This document shows positions 10,526 through 23,200 of a DNA stretch of 64,000 nt, piece by piece. The notes beneath the pieces were generated by a model. It saw only the letters and a list, made by a program, of their open reading frames with translations. It did no database searches and was not told the DNA's origin. The position numbers and the translations under genes were made by a program. Each line of letters begins with the position of its first letter. Position 1 is the first letter of the stretch. The stretch is from the NCBI GenBank assembly GCA_013400115.1, contig VXBP01004447.1, forward strand, positions 55,598-119,597, read 5' to 3'. The DNA is from Rhinopomastus cyanomelas (Eukaryota > Chordata > Aves > Bucerotiformes > Rhinopomastidae).

Positions 10526-13467
10526 TCATGTAAAAGCTATTTTAATTTGGAAGTAGAATTCAAATGATACCTGGAGTTAACAATGTGGTAACACACATCT
10601 TAATTCTTCTGTGAATCGCTTGCTTTGAAACAAAGATACTGTCACTTCACAGCACAAACTCTTCTAGGTCACGTTCTGAATCACTCGTAGCCTTATAGCA
10701 CTGTTCATAGGTATTTGTTCAATGTGTTAATCCTGGCACGTATGAAAGGCTTTGCTGAGAAAACAGAATAAATTGGACCCCAACCTCTATTAAATATTAG
10801 TGTTTAACAAGATCCAAACAGGCAGCCTGCATATTGCATTGCCACTTCTATGCTAGTCATTTAAATTGATTGATGATAATAAAATAAGACTAATTTATTC
10901 TTCAATATTATTTGGAGAAAATATAGATGACAAAATTATAATGTCTTCCCTCATTTTGCCTCAAAATAACTAGCCATTGGTACCACCTGTACCATTCTTT
11001 CTTCCCATGCAGGTACCATGTGTGTTCTGTAGCTCTTGACAGTGCTTTGAGCATTCATCTCATCTGGCTTTTAAAGAAAAAAGTAAATTGACTTTGAATT
11101 CCTTGGATTTCTCCAGGTGACTTTTCTTCCAGACAGGGTTATAGAATACAGGAATACTCTTAGCTAAAGCATTTATAGAATGTCCACCTGTTTGGTTGTT
11201 AATATGGCCATCAGACACCCGGCATTGCTAGCTTGTTGAAGATATTTGAAGATGTCTTAGAGAAACCTACAAACCAAAGAGAAGTTTGCGAGATGCTGCA
11301 GCCAAACTGGCAGAGGGCCGATCCGAGCTGAAGAGCCTTGATTCTGCTCTGGCTCAGCGTTACTGCACACCCAGTCCAATCTGCTAACAGTGGGCAGGGT
11401 CACTGCCAAATGTTTAGATGTTTCTCCAATCTTTTACTCTGCTTCGGCTTTATTTTGCAGACAAGAACAAACAGCACAGTCTGTACGGTCCAGTGCACCA
11501 CAGCCTTCCAAGAGGAGCCTCATGAGCTCAGGAAACAGAGTACAGTATCAAGTGCACAGCTTCAGATCTACTCACAGAGCCTTTTCAAATGTGTAACAGG
11601 GATCTCTAGATAGATGTCTAGTAGCAGTCTATAAAAACATCCTGATTTTATGAACTTCTGCATTTCCTGCCATTCCAGAGCAAGAATGCTGCTGCTGTGT
11701 GCTGGAACTACTGGAGTACGTATATCAAATCAAAGTTGCAGAGATTTTCCTGTGACAAAGCAACTGTAGCAACGAGAGAAATCAAACTATGACTCAGTCA
11801 ATTTTTCTACCTGGAGAGGCAGTGTTTCTACAGATTCATTTTAATTAGTTGTTCACATTTTGATTTGTATTTGTTCTTACAGCAATCCATTTGCCTACAC
11901 AACTTCTTGGCTTTTTTCTTTCTTCCCATAAGATGGGACGTCAGCAGCTACACCTTGGTCTAACTAACTGAACAGTGTTTCCAAACCCACCTTGCAATCT
12001 CTTAGGTGTTGTGCGTAAAATCAATACAAGAAGACAGAGCAGAGCGCAGCATAGAAAAGGAAGTCTTGCATCTAGAGATGGTCTGAAGCAGCTTGACCAC
12101 TAGTTTCAAAATTCCAGCCAAAACACCTTGTTACAAAAAATCCTGTTATGTGTCTTATGACAAAGACCTGTCCATGATGCAGAAACTCCACAAAAGACCG
12201 CTCTGAAAGACACTGATGCCATCATTACACAGGAACAAAATTAAGCATAAGCGTAACTAAATGTTAAGAAATCCCTTTGGCACCTGCTCCTGGCAGGCTG
12301 GTTCCGATCTCTCCCATACAGAGTGCATTGCAGACCTGACAGCTGATGTTCTACAGGCCAATTCCTTACAGACGCAATGTTCTTATGCCAAGCAAAGTTA
12401 TCTGCAGCTAGCTAGGCACACCCACACTGGGGCAAAACACAGACGTAAAAGGACATTAACAATATTTACTCCACAGAAGCAAACCATGTATTTGCAAATT
12501 CAAGGAAGGAAAATTACCGTGGAGCAAGTACAGGCATAAAGAAACCAAACTGAGGCTTTGGAGTATATAGTTCCCACTAGAGAGATACAATTTCTGCCAC
12601 AGAACAGGATGAGCAATTTATTTCCTGACTTTTTGTTCCTTTTCAGAAAGGTACTGCAGCAAACAGCGTGCTGGTATAACACACCACGTGGCACATAACC
12701 TTCGAGGCTGAAGTTTAAAAATACTCCCCAAACCCACCAACAAGAAGTCTCCAACAAAAGCAAACAAGCACGTAGCATAATCTGTCTTCCCAACAAGTAC
12801 AAGGTTAGCTTGTGTGCTCCCCACCCCACCAAAACAAAAAAGCATAATCAGAAATAGATGATTTCCCTTTTCCATCTTGTTCAAATAAGAAAACCTGCAA
12901 TGCATCCTACCAATGAACCACTCAGACACCTGACCCCACTCACAGTGCTCTCGATGAGGGGAAGACACAGCAGGTAACAAATTTGCTGCATGAACTAACC
13001 TCAACTTTACATTTTGGGTTTGTGTAGAAGGAAACACACAGTTTCTTTCAGTGATATTGTTACTTAAGAGATAATGCCAGTGAAATAGGGCATTGTTAGA
13101 GGATAATGGTCGCCTGCTGCTATCAAATGCCAAGGCATAGCTAAGCCATTTATTTGCAAAGCAAGGGACATTAATCCTGTGACAATATTCTGCTACAGAT
13201 GACATTTCCATTATATTGAACAGGGTGTGTTCATCTGTTGTGATGGAGCAACAGTTGCTCAAATGTGCTGCTCTGAACTAGCAGCATTTGAACTGACACC
13301 CTGGAGAACCCTGCAGCGTTTGCAACCATTAATTCAGGTACATAAATCCTACCTAAGTCTCAAAAACCATTATGTATATATTTTTATGGCCACTCTGCAA
13401 ATTAAGACAGTAAAATATGCCCCGCTGTATAGTACAGCTTAGTAGATTGACAAAAAGCAGAACTACA
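10526..13467. other. Intron 3, unique stretch
   Basis: No repeat or conserved exon was recognised. It contains the longest open frame outside repeats and GC-rich islands: 214 codons at 12618-13262 on the minus strand, with no recognisable domain. Confidence 0.55.
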
Positions 13468-13798
13468 AAAGGAGGAGACTCTGCAATAATCTCATAGGGA
13501 CCTTCCAATCCCTGCAATGGGCTCTCAGAAGGCTGAGGAAGACTGTTCACAAGAGCAGGGAATGACAGGATCAGAGGTTGTGATTTGAAGCTGGAAAAGG
13601 GCAGATTTAGGATGGACATGAGGAAAAAGTTCTTGAATCTGAGGGTGGGGGATCCCTGGAACAGGCTGCCCAGAGAGGTGGTGGAGGCCCCAATCTCTGG
13701 AGCCATTCAAGGTCAGGCTAGATGGGACTCTGAGCAATTTGTTCTGATGTCCCTGCTTGTTGTAGTGGGTCCAACCCAACACGTTCTCTGATTCTATG
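13468..13798 (+). mobile_element. CR1 LINE 3' fragment
   Basis: Carries CR1 ORF2 C-terminal words (FRMDMRKKFLNLRVGDPWNRL) and the tail TTCTCTGATTCTATG. The word GGGGGATCCCTGGAACAGGC is shared with the 3' part of the copy at 61168-63162, marking a subfamily distinct from the majority here. Confidence 0.92.
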
Positions 13799-16700
13799 GT
13801 AGTGGAGATGTATGTTTTTCTTCTTGGATTTGCAAACATTCACTAGCATATCAAAAGTTGGATGTGTTTTTAACACCAGGGGTAGGAAGGGCTGGTGTCC
13901 TTTCAACCTTCAGAATGAAGCATACAATGTGCTAAGAGAGAGGGCATGGAGGGCATCGTATTTCAGAGACTTCAGGTATCTAAAGAAAGTAGACTGTTCT
14001 CATTTTTCCTGCCCCATTCCTGCACAGTGTGGGCTTTGAAGCAGTCATAACTCAGAGATGTACTCAGTCTCCGAAGCATAATTTAATCACTTCAAGTTTG
14101 TTTTCAGAATTTTCAGCACTAAGATAAAAAAGCAACTCCTTGACAAGGCCCTGCAATCCCTCATCAACTGAGGGTGAAAGATGGTTTGAACATGGTTTCC
14201 CACGTCCGTGGACAGTTTCTAACTTCAGACATGTTTTACATTTTCTTTAGGTGAATAGAACTGTTGGGATGGCCTGTGGAGGAGCCCAGTGTTAAAAGAG
14301 AGAATTGTAAAGGCAGGTGCCTTGGGGCCTGTCCATAGGTCTCACTAAGACTATGTGACTGTGGATAGAGCTCCTGCAGCCAAAGTGCTGTAGCCCACAG
14401 CGCAGGAAGCAAGGAAGTTGCCTTAACTGTTGGAAAACGCTGTTGAAGGAAAAAGTGATTACACAACATTAGAAGGCAAAATACAAAGACTCTTCCATAC
14501 TACATTGGAAGCCCATCAGGCTGTCCAGAGCCATATGGGCCAAGGCCCTCAGAGAGAGAGTGGTAACTCAACCACTGCTGCACAAATGACTGCTGGGGCG
14601 GTCTGCTCAGTTCACAGTACAGAAGAGAGGGGCAACAAGCATCTCCCTGATACGGATGAGGGCTCACAGGCTGGTGACGCAGCTGTGGCCAAGAGGTTTT
14701 TCAGAGCTACCAGTACCAAGACAGGCAAAATGAGGAACCTGACTCTTTCTGGGCAAGGGTTCATCGACTGGAACGTCAGTGCTGATTAAACACCAGTGTC
14801 TGGTTCTGCACCCTCACAACTGGTGAGCTGGTTTCCTAGCACAAATTTGGCAGTGGATAAGCACCACAGCACAATGCAAACTCAACTATGATTAGTTTAT
14901 GGAAAAACAGAACTGGAAAACAATTCACAAATTAAGGATTCTCCTGTGGTCCAACTGAATATAGTAAGAAAATTAAACTTGTCTATAGCTCAGACAGCAG
15001 GCACTTGAGAACAACAAAGGCACAAGGGAAGATCCATTTCACATTTTAACTACTACAAATACAGGGAAATTTAGGAGCTTGAAACATGTGCATAGATCCA
15101 CAGCAAAACACATGCACTGGAAAGATAAAGTAGCTCATTCTAATGATAATCATGTAATTCAGCAACTAATAAAGGAGCTCTACTGTAAAAAGTTCATGAA
15201 AATATTTTTATAATCATGCTTATGATATTTTATTTTGTTTAGTGTAATCATCATCCACCTGCTTCTCACTGACACACGTTTCATGTCTAAAACTATTTGT
15301 TTCTTTATAGCTTACATGGTTTCTTTTAGAAATGTATGCTACTGTATTTCACAGAACTCTATTTATTGCACTGCTTTCTATTTCAATTTGTATCTGAGTT
15401 ATAAGCAACCTCTCAGGGAGTTTTCATAACCAGCATTTTCAACCCGTATATCAGAAATTGTTTCACAAGTAATTTAGAGGTAAGATATACAGTCAGCACC
15501 TGTCCAGTTCAGACCAGGAAGCCATCCTCCTCTCTCTTTATGCAGTCTCCTTTATGATTCCTCATTTGATGGTCTAAACCTCTGCTAAGTTCCCGTGCCT
15601 TCTGCAAACTTCTCTTGTAATCAGGAGCAAACTACTTAAAACATCCTGCAGATCAGGCTGTAGCTCCTGCTTGGGGTACGAGTCCATATACGTTATTAGA
15701 AGACCTGGCCATGCCAAAATTTACTACAAATGGACCAGAAATCTATAGATTTCAGCTTATCTTGGCAGACACCCAAACCATTAATGCTCTGGAGGTAGAG
15801 TCAAACTGCATGTGCTGCATGTTTGTGCTCACGGACGTCTGGATAAAGGATTGTTATTTGTTTCTTTATCCTCCCTGTGGCATAAGGTAATGTGGTAGCT
15901 AAAGCAAACAGCACCAGACAAATTCAAAAATTGATCCTACTGTTAATTCTGTGTTTTCCTAAAGGGCCTGTCATTAGGAGAAGCAAAGAGACAAAGCATA
16001 ATTTACCTTATGTAAGGAAGAGTTAATTATCCCACATTAGAGCCCCAGTGACTAATTTATAAAACAGCTGGTAATGTCTTTTTTTAATTGCAAAACACCA
16101 TCTATCTACCTTCTTTTGTTCCCAGAATGCTATGTGCAATCTTTCTGAGCAATTTTTGCCTGCTTCATAGAAGGCTGACTTGATTATCTTTGGATAAACA
16201 CTGCATTACTAATGTCAGGTGCTAAGGAAGTTCAAAGTTCCCTTCAGTTTTGCAACATCCAAGCGATCTTACAGAATGGAAGCTATTTCCACCTCGCCAT
16301 TAAATTTTGCAAACAGTACAAGTTAGAAATCTTATGAACAAATTTGTAAGTCATTAGTAATATCTATTCACAATGCATTAAAATATTCTTGATCACAAGC
16401 TGCAGATTCTGTGCTAAGAAAATAATCCCTAAAAAACACCAGCCCACAGACAATACACACACACAGAGCCCAAGTGTAAGGCTCCTGCAATAAATAGTAT
16501 TAATTTCCTGAAGTCATCAGAGCTGCAGTGAGAGAATTGGATCCCTAGAATCCACCTACATTCTCACAACACCACTAAGAAAAAAACCAACAGTATACAA
16601 TAAAACTTTAGCCAACCCCAAGGCAAATGACACTCCTAAGAACCCTGTCTGACCAATAATTAATCAATAAATGATGTCATACGTCATATAATCATTCGTC

Positions 16701-17005
16701 ATAAGCCACGAGCATTATTCAAACGTTTGATGTGAATATTTTGAACACTGACAAATGCGTCTCTTTCCACCCCACATTACAAGGTTGCTGCAGCAATAAC
16801 TCAACACTATGCAGTTCACAACTAGAATTACATATTAAAAATATGCTGCTTTGGGCAAGACAAAGTTTCTTTTAATTAAAGGATATTGTGATCTTACTGT
16901 ATAACATTCAAGATAATTTGGCCACTGAGGATCTTTGCAAGTGAATGGAGAATTGCTCTTTTGTGTCCTCAGCAACTTCATAAAATACCAGAACTACTTC
17001 TGTAC
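13799..17005. other. Intron 3, unique stretch
   Basis: AT-rich. No exon was recognised. It includes a 119-codon open frame at 14430-14789 that resembles nothing I know, and a cluster of CRE-like half sites near 16672-16703. Confidence 0.55.
16672..16703. promoter_or_regulatory. Cluster of three CRE/AP-1-like half sites
   Basis: TGATGTCA, ACGTCA and TCGTCA occur within about 32 bases. The motif density is suggestive only, since nothing else marks this place as an enhancer. Confidence 0.25.
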
Positions 17006-17322
17006 CATCACAGAATATCTTTGTTTGGAAGACATCTTTTAGATCAACAAGCCCAGTCTTTGACCCAGTACTGCCAGCTCATCACTAAAACATCTCCCTA
17101 AGCACCAGGTCCCTATGTTGCTTAAATCCCTCCAGAATGGTGACTCCACTGCTTCCCTGGGAAGCTTGTTCCAAGGTTTGATAATCATTTTAGTGAAGAA
17201 ATTCTTCCCAATATCCAGCCTAAATTTCCCCTGGTGCAGCTTGCAGCAATTACCTCTGGCTCTATTGCTCGGCACCTATCTTCCTCCTTGCTCCGACCTC
17301 CTTTCAGGTAGCAGTTGAGAAC
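17006..17322 (-). mobile_element. Old CR1 3' fragment
   Basis: A diverged minus-strand CR1 that still shows RLDIGKNFFTKMIIKPWNKLPREAVESP on the minus strand and the reversed tail CATCACAGAATATC. Confidence 0.85.
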
Positions 17323-17484
17323 AAGAAGACATCTTCCAAATATAGATGCTAACACAAACACTGCCTTGAAGCTAAAGGACTCACCAATCACCTAATTTTT
17401 ACTCTAGACTGCTAAGTGTAAATATGCTTTGCAATGATGTAAAGTGCCCAGCTTAAACTTAACCCAAGGAAAAAAAGAGTGAGC

Positions 17485-17603
17485 CTGCTCTGGCAGGGGG
17501 ATTGGACTGGATGACCTTTCGAGGTCCCTTCCAATCCCTGATGATTCTAGGGGGATTGGACTAGATGATCTTTCGAGGTCCCTTCCAATCCCTGATGATT
17601 CTA
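17485..17603 (+). mobile_element. CR1 3' terminus, tandemly duplicated
   Basis: The last 65 bases of a CR1 (CTGCTCTGGCAGGGGGATTGG to TGATGATTCTA) are followed at once by a second copy of the final 54 bases (17550-17603). The two units are nearly identical, so the duplication is recent or the element ended in two tail units. Confidence 0.92.
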
Positions 17604-17678
17604 TGATTCAAAATGATGCTGAAGTAGAATCATCAGGGATCGGAAGGGACCTCGAAAGATCATCTAGTCCAATCCCCC
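17550..17678. repeat. 54-base inverted repeat from tail-to-tail CR1 ends
   Basis: Arms 17550-17603 and 17625-17678 pair at 53 of 54 positions around a 21-base spacer. The hairpin would be very stable in RNA or single-stranded DNA. Confidence 0.95.
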
Positions 17679-17711
17679 TGCCAGAGCAGGATCACCTCAC
17701 TGGAGAAGCCA
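17625..17711 (-). mobile_element. CR1 3' terminus facing the previous one
   Basis: Starts with TAGAATCATCAGGGAT and is the reverse complement of 17550-17603 apart from one base. It reads on into CCTGCCAGAGCAGGATCACC, which pairs with the start of the first unit on the left. Confidence 0.92.
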
Positions 17712-17886
17712 TGGAATCAGAATCACTCAGGGTTGGAAGGAACCATCATCCAGTTCCAATCCTCCCAGCACAGGCAGGGACACCCCACCCTAGACCAGGC
17801 TGGTCACAGCCCCATCCAGCCTGGCCTTAAACACCTCTAGGGATGGGGCCCCAACCACCTCCCTGGGCAACTCATTCCAGGCTCTT
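17712..17886 (-). mobile_element. CR1 3' fragment of a different subfamily
   Basis: Begins with the reversed tail GGAATCAGAATCACTCAGGG, then CCCCATCCAGCCTGGCCTTAAACACCTCTAGGGATGGGG. The variant (for example the motif AGGAACCATCATCCAGTTCC) differs from the unit directly to its left, so this is a separate insertion. Confidence 0.88.
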
Positions 17887-18544
17887 GAGGTCCAAATGAT
17901 CTTGATCTGTTTTATATGGCCGCTTTAGCTTGACAGGACATTTGTCTTCTTGAATCTTTTCCTGGCCTCTGAGCAAGATATCCCATAAGCCATCTCATAG
18001 CACTTATTATAGAAACTATTCTGCTTTATAAACAAACATAGCTCCTAATGGAGTAAGAGACTTTCCCAACTGTAACTATTTCTATTCCAGAGTCTTTTCA
18101 CGCATGCAGGTAAAAGCCATTACAAGTTTCTCATTGTACCAGTTGTGTGAGGAAGGGAAGATGATGCTGAAAGGACAGAAGGAAATGCAAGTAAACCCCA
18201 AAACATCTTCATTGCTAGCTAGCTGAAGCTTTGTATTGGTAACAACTGCTATTCAATGCATCTCAATTCCTCCAAAAGCATGGAAGAACTATTAATGCTC
18301 TTACAATTTGTAATAGAAGTGTTCCTCTGGACAAACTGCAACTTATTCCTCCTAAAGATCTTACATAAGAGAAGAGCAGTACAGCGAGATGAATGCAAAT
18401 GGTTGCAGACAACTGATTTTGTTCCTCAGTAGATAGGGAACAGAGTTAATACTGTCAAACTAACCAGGTGGAAAGTATTTACTTCCACACATCCAAAGCA
18501 AGATATAATTAAATATTATATGTCTGAGACAAAGCAATAGCAAA
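17887..18544. other. Intron 3, no recognised element
   Basis: No exon or repeat was recognised. Degraded CR1 sequence may extend leftwards from 18545, but I cannot align it by eye. Confidence 0.5.
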
Positions 18545-20241
18545 ATATTACAGTTCTCAATTCTTGGTGAAGTAAGGAGAGGGGCCAGCAAAACTACCAC
18601 ACTGGACTTCTGGAGAGCAGACTTTGGCTTCCTTCGGAACATGGTTAAGAGAATCCCTTGAGAGACAGTTCAGGGGGACATGGGAGCCCAGGAAGTCTGG
18701 GCACGCTTTAAAGAATTAATTTTAAGAGTACAGAAGCTGACCATCCCCAAGTCACGTACGACTAGATGCCAAGGTAGGAGACCAGTTTAGCTGAACAGAG
18801 AGCTTTGGCTGGAACTTGGGAGTAAAAGGAGAGTTTATAGTCTCTGGAAGTGGAGATGGGCAACTAATGAGGATTACAAACACGCAGTGAAGTTATGTAG
18901 GGAGAAAAATGGGAAGGCCAGAAGCCAACTAAAACTAAAACTGGCCACTGTGGTGAAGGATAAAAAAAAGGTTTTATAAGTATATTAAAGGTAAGATGAG
19001 GGGTGGGGATTATCTCAACATATTGCTGTATGCAGAGGGGAATGCTCTGACCAATGATCATGATAGACTTAGTTGCCTAATGCCTTCTTTATCTCAATCA
19101 TTAATAGTAAGATTAGTAGTTCCCTGGGTGCACAGCCCCCTGACATGAAAGATAGGGATGGGAACCAGAATAGGCCCCTCATAATCCATGAGGAAATGGT
19201 TATGGATCTACTACATGAGCTGGATGCTCATAAATCTATGGGGCCCAAATGGATTACACCCTAGAGTGCTGAGGGAGCTGGCAGATGTGCTTGCCAAGCC
19301 ACTCTCCATTATCTTTCAACAATCTTGGTTAACNTCTTGATGTGGGGATTGAATGCACCCTCAGTAAGTTTGCAGACAACACCATGCTGGGAGGGAGTGT
19401 TGATCTGCTGGAGGCCAGTAAGGCTGTTCAGAGGGACTTTGACAGACTGTATCGATGGGCTGAGGATAATTGTCTGGGTTTCAATAGACCCAAGTGTTGG
19501 GTCCTGCATTTTGGTCACAATAATCCCATGCAGTGCTGCAGGCTTGGGGAAGTGTGGCTGGAAAGCAGTCTGGCAGAAAAGGACCTGGGGATCTAATTAA
19601 CAGGAGGCTGAGTCTGAGTCAGCAGTGTGCCCAGGTGGCCAAGTCAGCCAATGGCATCCTGGCCTTGATTGTTGAGCACGAGTTGGGGGGGTGATTGTCC
19701 CCCTGTACTCAGCACTGGTGAGGCTGTACCTTGAATACTGTGTCCAGTTTTGTCTTCCTTGTACTGAGGTGCCCATTGAGGTGCTGGAGTGAGCGTAGAG
19801 GAGGGCAATGAAGCTGGTGAAGGGCCTGGAGAATAAATCTTATGGGGAGAGATTGAGAGAGTTGGGGCTGTTTAGTTTGAGGAAGAGCAGGCTAAGGGGA
19901 GACCTCATCGCTCTCTATAACTTCTGAAAGGACATTGTAGAGATGATGTTGCTGGTCTCTTCTCACAGGTAATTATAGAGACAGAACCAGAGGGAAGGGT
20001 TTTTAGCTCCAACAAGGCAGGTTTAGATTGAACATCAGGAAAAAATTCTTCATGGAGAGAGTGGTGAGGCACTGGAATGGGCTGCCCAGGGTGGTGGTTA
20101 AACTCATCCAGGGATGGAGACTCAAGAGATGCTTAGATATAGTGTTGGGGGATCTGGCTTAGGGGTGAACTTGTACAGTAAGGTAGATTGTTGGACTCCA
20201 TGATCCCACGAGAATTTTCCAACCTGAATGATTCTGTGATA
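18545..20241 (+). mobile_element. CR1 LINE, 1.7 kb, with a join at an N
   Basis: In order: end of the endonuclease domain (TLDFWRADFGF), linker (REKNGKARSQLKLKLATVVKD), start of the reverse transcriptase ([29 protein letters not shown]), then an N at 19334. Immediately after that comes [17 protein letters not shown], where FADN replaces the catalytic FADD, followed by the C-terminal region and a tail ending TGATTCTGTGAT. About half a kilobase of reverse transcriptase that should lie between is absent exactly at the N. Stops and frameshifts show an inactive copy. Confidence 0.93.
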
Positions 20242-23200
20242 AGCATAGGTATCAAGAAAGTGAAAACAAGCCGTAAATAAGCCTGTGTGAATTGTCCATC
20301 CAAGATTTCACCGGGTGATTTCAATAAAGTGCCTAATCTTTTGACACAAATGTGGCACAGTGTTGTGGGTCCTTGCTTCAGGAACTCTGGAACAATTACT
20401 ATTCTCTTCCTCCACAAAAATTCTCCATCCCTTTACCAAAAGGCTCAATCAAATATCTATTTTTCTCTTGTTCAAGTCTTTTATTTCATACCTCCCAAAA
20501 CATCTCCCTGTACAGACCCACTCATTTCCAAGTACTCACTGGGAATTGTAGAAAGCTGACTTGCATTCACTACCCCTGGCTTCCAGGACTTGCATGGACT
20601 TTCAGGACTTCTAGGACACTTCATATCCCTGCTGCTAGCAGTAATGACTGCATTTAAATATTTCAGTGTAGACTTAAACACCTTGACATTAGAAGTTAAA
20701 TTGTGATATACAAGAACAGCCCCAAAGACAGATTGCCTGTAGTTAACTACTTTAGCCACAGAGCCGTACAGAAATGCCTTTGTCAGAAGACTATCCATTT
20801 GAGATTCTTGGTCTGACAGCAGTAACTGCACAAACATTACTACCTGTGGTTAGCTCTGGTGACAAATGAAAACCCACTGGCCAAACACATAACAAAAGAC
20901 TGTTCTCTGCCTCAAAAAATGCCATGGAAGGTTATGCTGTTCTAATGCTTGGAGTTGCCAAAGCTGCATCTTCACACAGACTTTGATCTCAAATGACAGC
21001 AACGCTGCTCTCTTCATTCAGAGCTGGCTTTATTGAACGAAATCACCTGTTCTGATCGATTCCCTATATACCACCTGTTTGTCCTCCCTCTCACATTGTG
21101 TTCCTTGGTTATGTACCTGTCTGTATCGTCTGATGGAGGTCACACTGTCTCGTTTCAATTCCTTCTTTAAACCAGCTCACACAGTACCACTTTGCCACAC
21201 CAGCCAGGTGAGTCACTACCTGGCAAAGTGTATTTGAATGGAAACAATCCCCCAGACAGGAAAAAGTTCAGAACGTGGCAGGCAGGAAGAGAATAACACA
21301 TTTCAAAAGAATAAACTCCAGCCTTCAAGCTCTGTGTAGTTCTGACGCTCTTCTGCTTCTGAGCAGAACCTGCAGTGTCAGCCTCAGCCAAACTTAAAGA
21401 TAAAAGCCAACTCCTGTTTTTTCGAAAAGGTTGGCTAAGGGTTAGCAAGAACAAATTGAGAACTAGAACACTGCTTTACGTTCTGATTACAAATTCTTCA
21501 TAATCTCCAAAAAAATACCCCTTCATTCCTCCTGTATACCTTCTGGCTTATAAACAGGACATACAGCCAGACAGCAAAAGGTGGAATTGCCCACACAGGG
21601 AAGAACTTCCACATTAAACATCTCCAAAAATATCCTCATCCCCCAAGTGTCCAAAGACAACAAAACCCAAGGACAGAAAGGCAACACAGTTGATGTGGTC
21701 AGTAAAGCCTATTACTAATCCATAGAGCAAATAGACTGTGAACAGCAAACGGAGATCTGTCTCCTTGTTCTCATCACATCATGAATCAGTTTTACATTGC
21801 CCACAGCAAGAAAATGATGTTACTAATTTTGGTTTATTTGGTTCATCTCCACCCAGTTCTTTAGTTCTTGGTTCTCTTGACTTACCGATTCCCATAAAAC
21901 TAAGAGCACAATTAAGAAATAAAGCCCTTTTCTGACTACAAAACACCAGCTAAGCAACACTGACAATTGACATGGCTGCTGCTGTAGAATGAGCATTTCA
22001 GAGTGCATAGATGCATGTGTTTTCATGCTTACTTCTTGGAAAATATTTCCACTGAAGTATTATGAAATGAAGGTGGAAATAAATACAACCTTTCCAACCC
22101 TAAAGGCTATTTATGAAATGGAACCAGTGAACACGGACGCTGGGAGGTGCACTATGACAGGAAGTCCTGCTCAAGAGGAACTGTCCACTTCTGCTATTCC
22201 TAGGAAAGCCACTCCAATAATACAGATTTCTTAAACAAATTTTTAAGCTTTAAATACCAAAGGAGATTACTGAGATACAGAAGGTGAATTGAATCTCTCT
22301 TTTTCATATACTTAAGGTGCACTTAAATTACATTGATTTTCAATTGCATTGTAAACACCAGTTTGAGTAGTGTGCCCAAACACTGGGATTTTCAAGTCGC
22401 ACATCTTTATATAGTACATGCTTTTGCATTTCCTCTTTACTCCCAATTTGCAGTTCAGTCCTCAAAAGTGAGGAGTGATTCCTGGGAAGCCCAGTTCCCA
22501 TTCTCTACAGCACATGCCATAAGGATGCCACAAATCTCTTGGTCCCCAAAGAGCCATGGGGCTTAAAGCACAGACCAACAGCAACAGTTCTCAGTGAGAA
22601 CAAACACCCACAGTACAAATCTAGAATTATCTAATGATTCTGCAGAGCCAGAAGAGGTTTGGAGTGCACTGGCTTTTCCGGAGATTACATTGTGTGTGTT
22701 ATACTGAGATTGCCACAGTACAGAATGCACATAATATTTCCTTTAGTTTCAACCCCTTGTGGACTATTAATGGAAACTGTCTGCTATCTGTCATCACTTC
22801 ACTTGTCAGCTGCACACTGCCAGCATGCTGTCATCTGGTTACTAATTTTAGCTTGTTCTATTCATTTTAGCTCCTTTTGACTTTTATCCTTATTTACAAC
22901 TAGAAATAATAATAAACTTTTTTTTCCAAGACGCTTCTTTCTAATAATTCATTAATATTAAAACAATTAGCTATCTTTCTGTTAGGTGGAGTAGAGCCTC
23001 ATTGCTTAGATCCTGTCTTTGACGTCTTAAAATACTTCCTTGTACGGACATACGCAGCTGGGCAATGTTTCCATAGCCCAGTTAATGAAGAGAATCTGTT
23101 AGCTAGAAAATAATGCTACTGATTTTTAATGTGCAAAACAGGAACAAGGCATACATATTACACCCTGAAATCAGAATCGGATATAATTTACTTCTGAAAA

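Noticed and set aside
14430..14789. 119-codon open frame on the plus strand
   Set aside because: No similarity to any family I know and no splice or promoter context.
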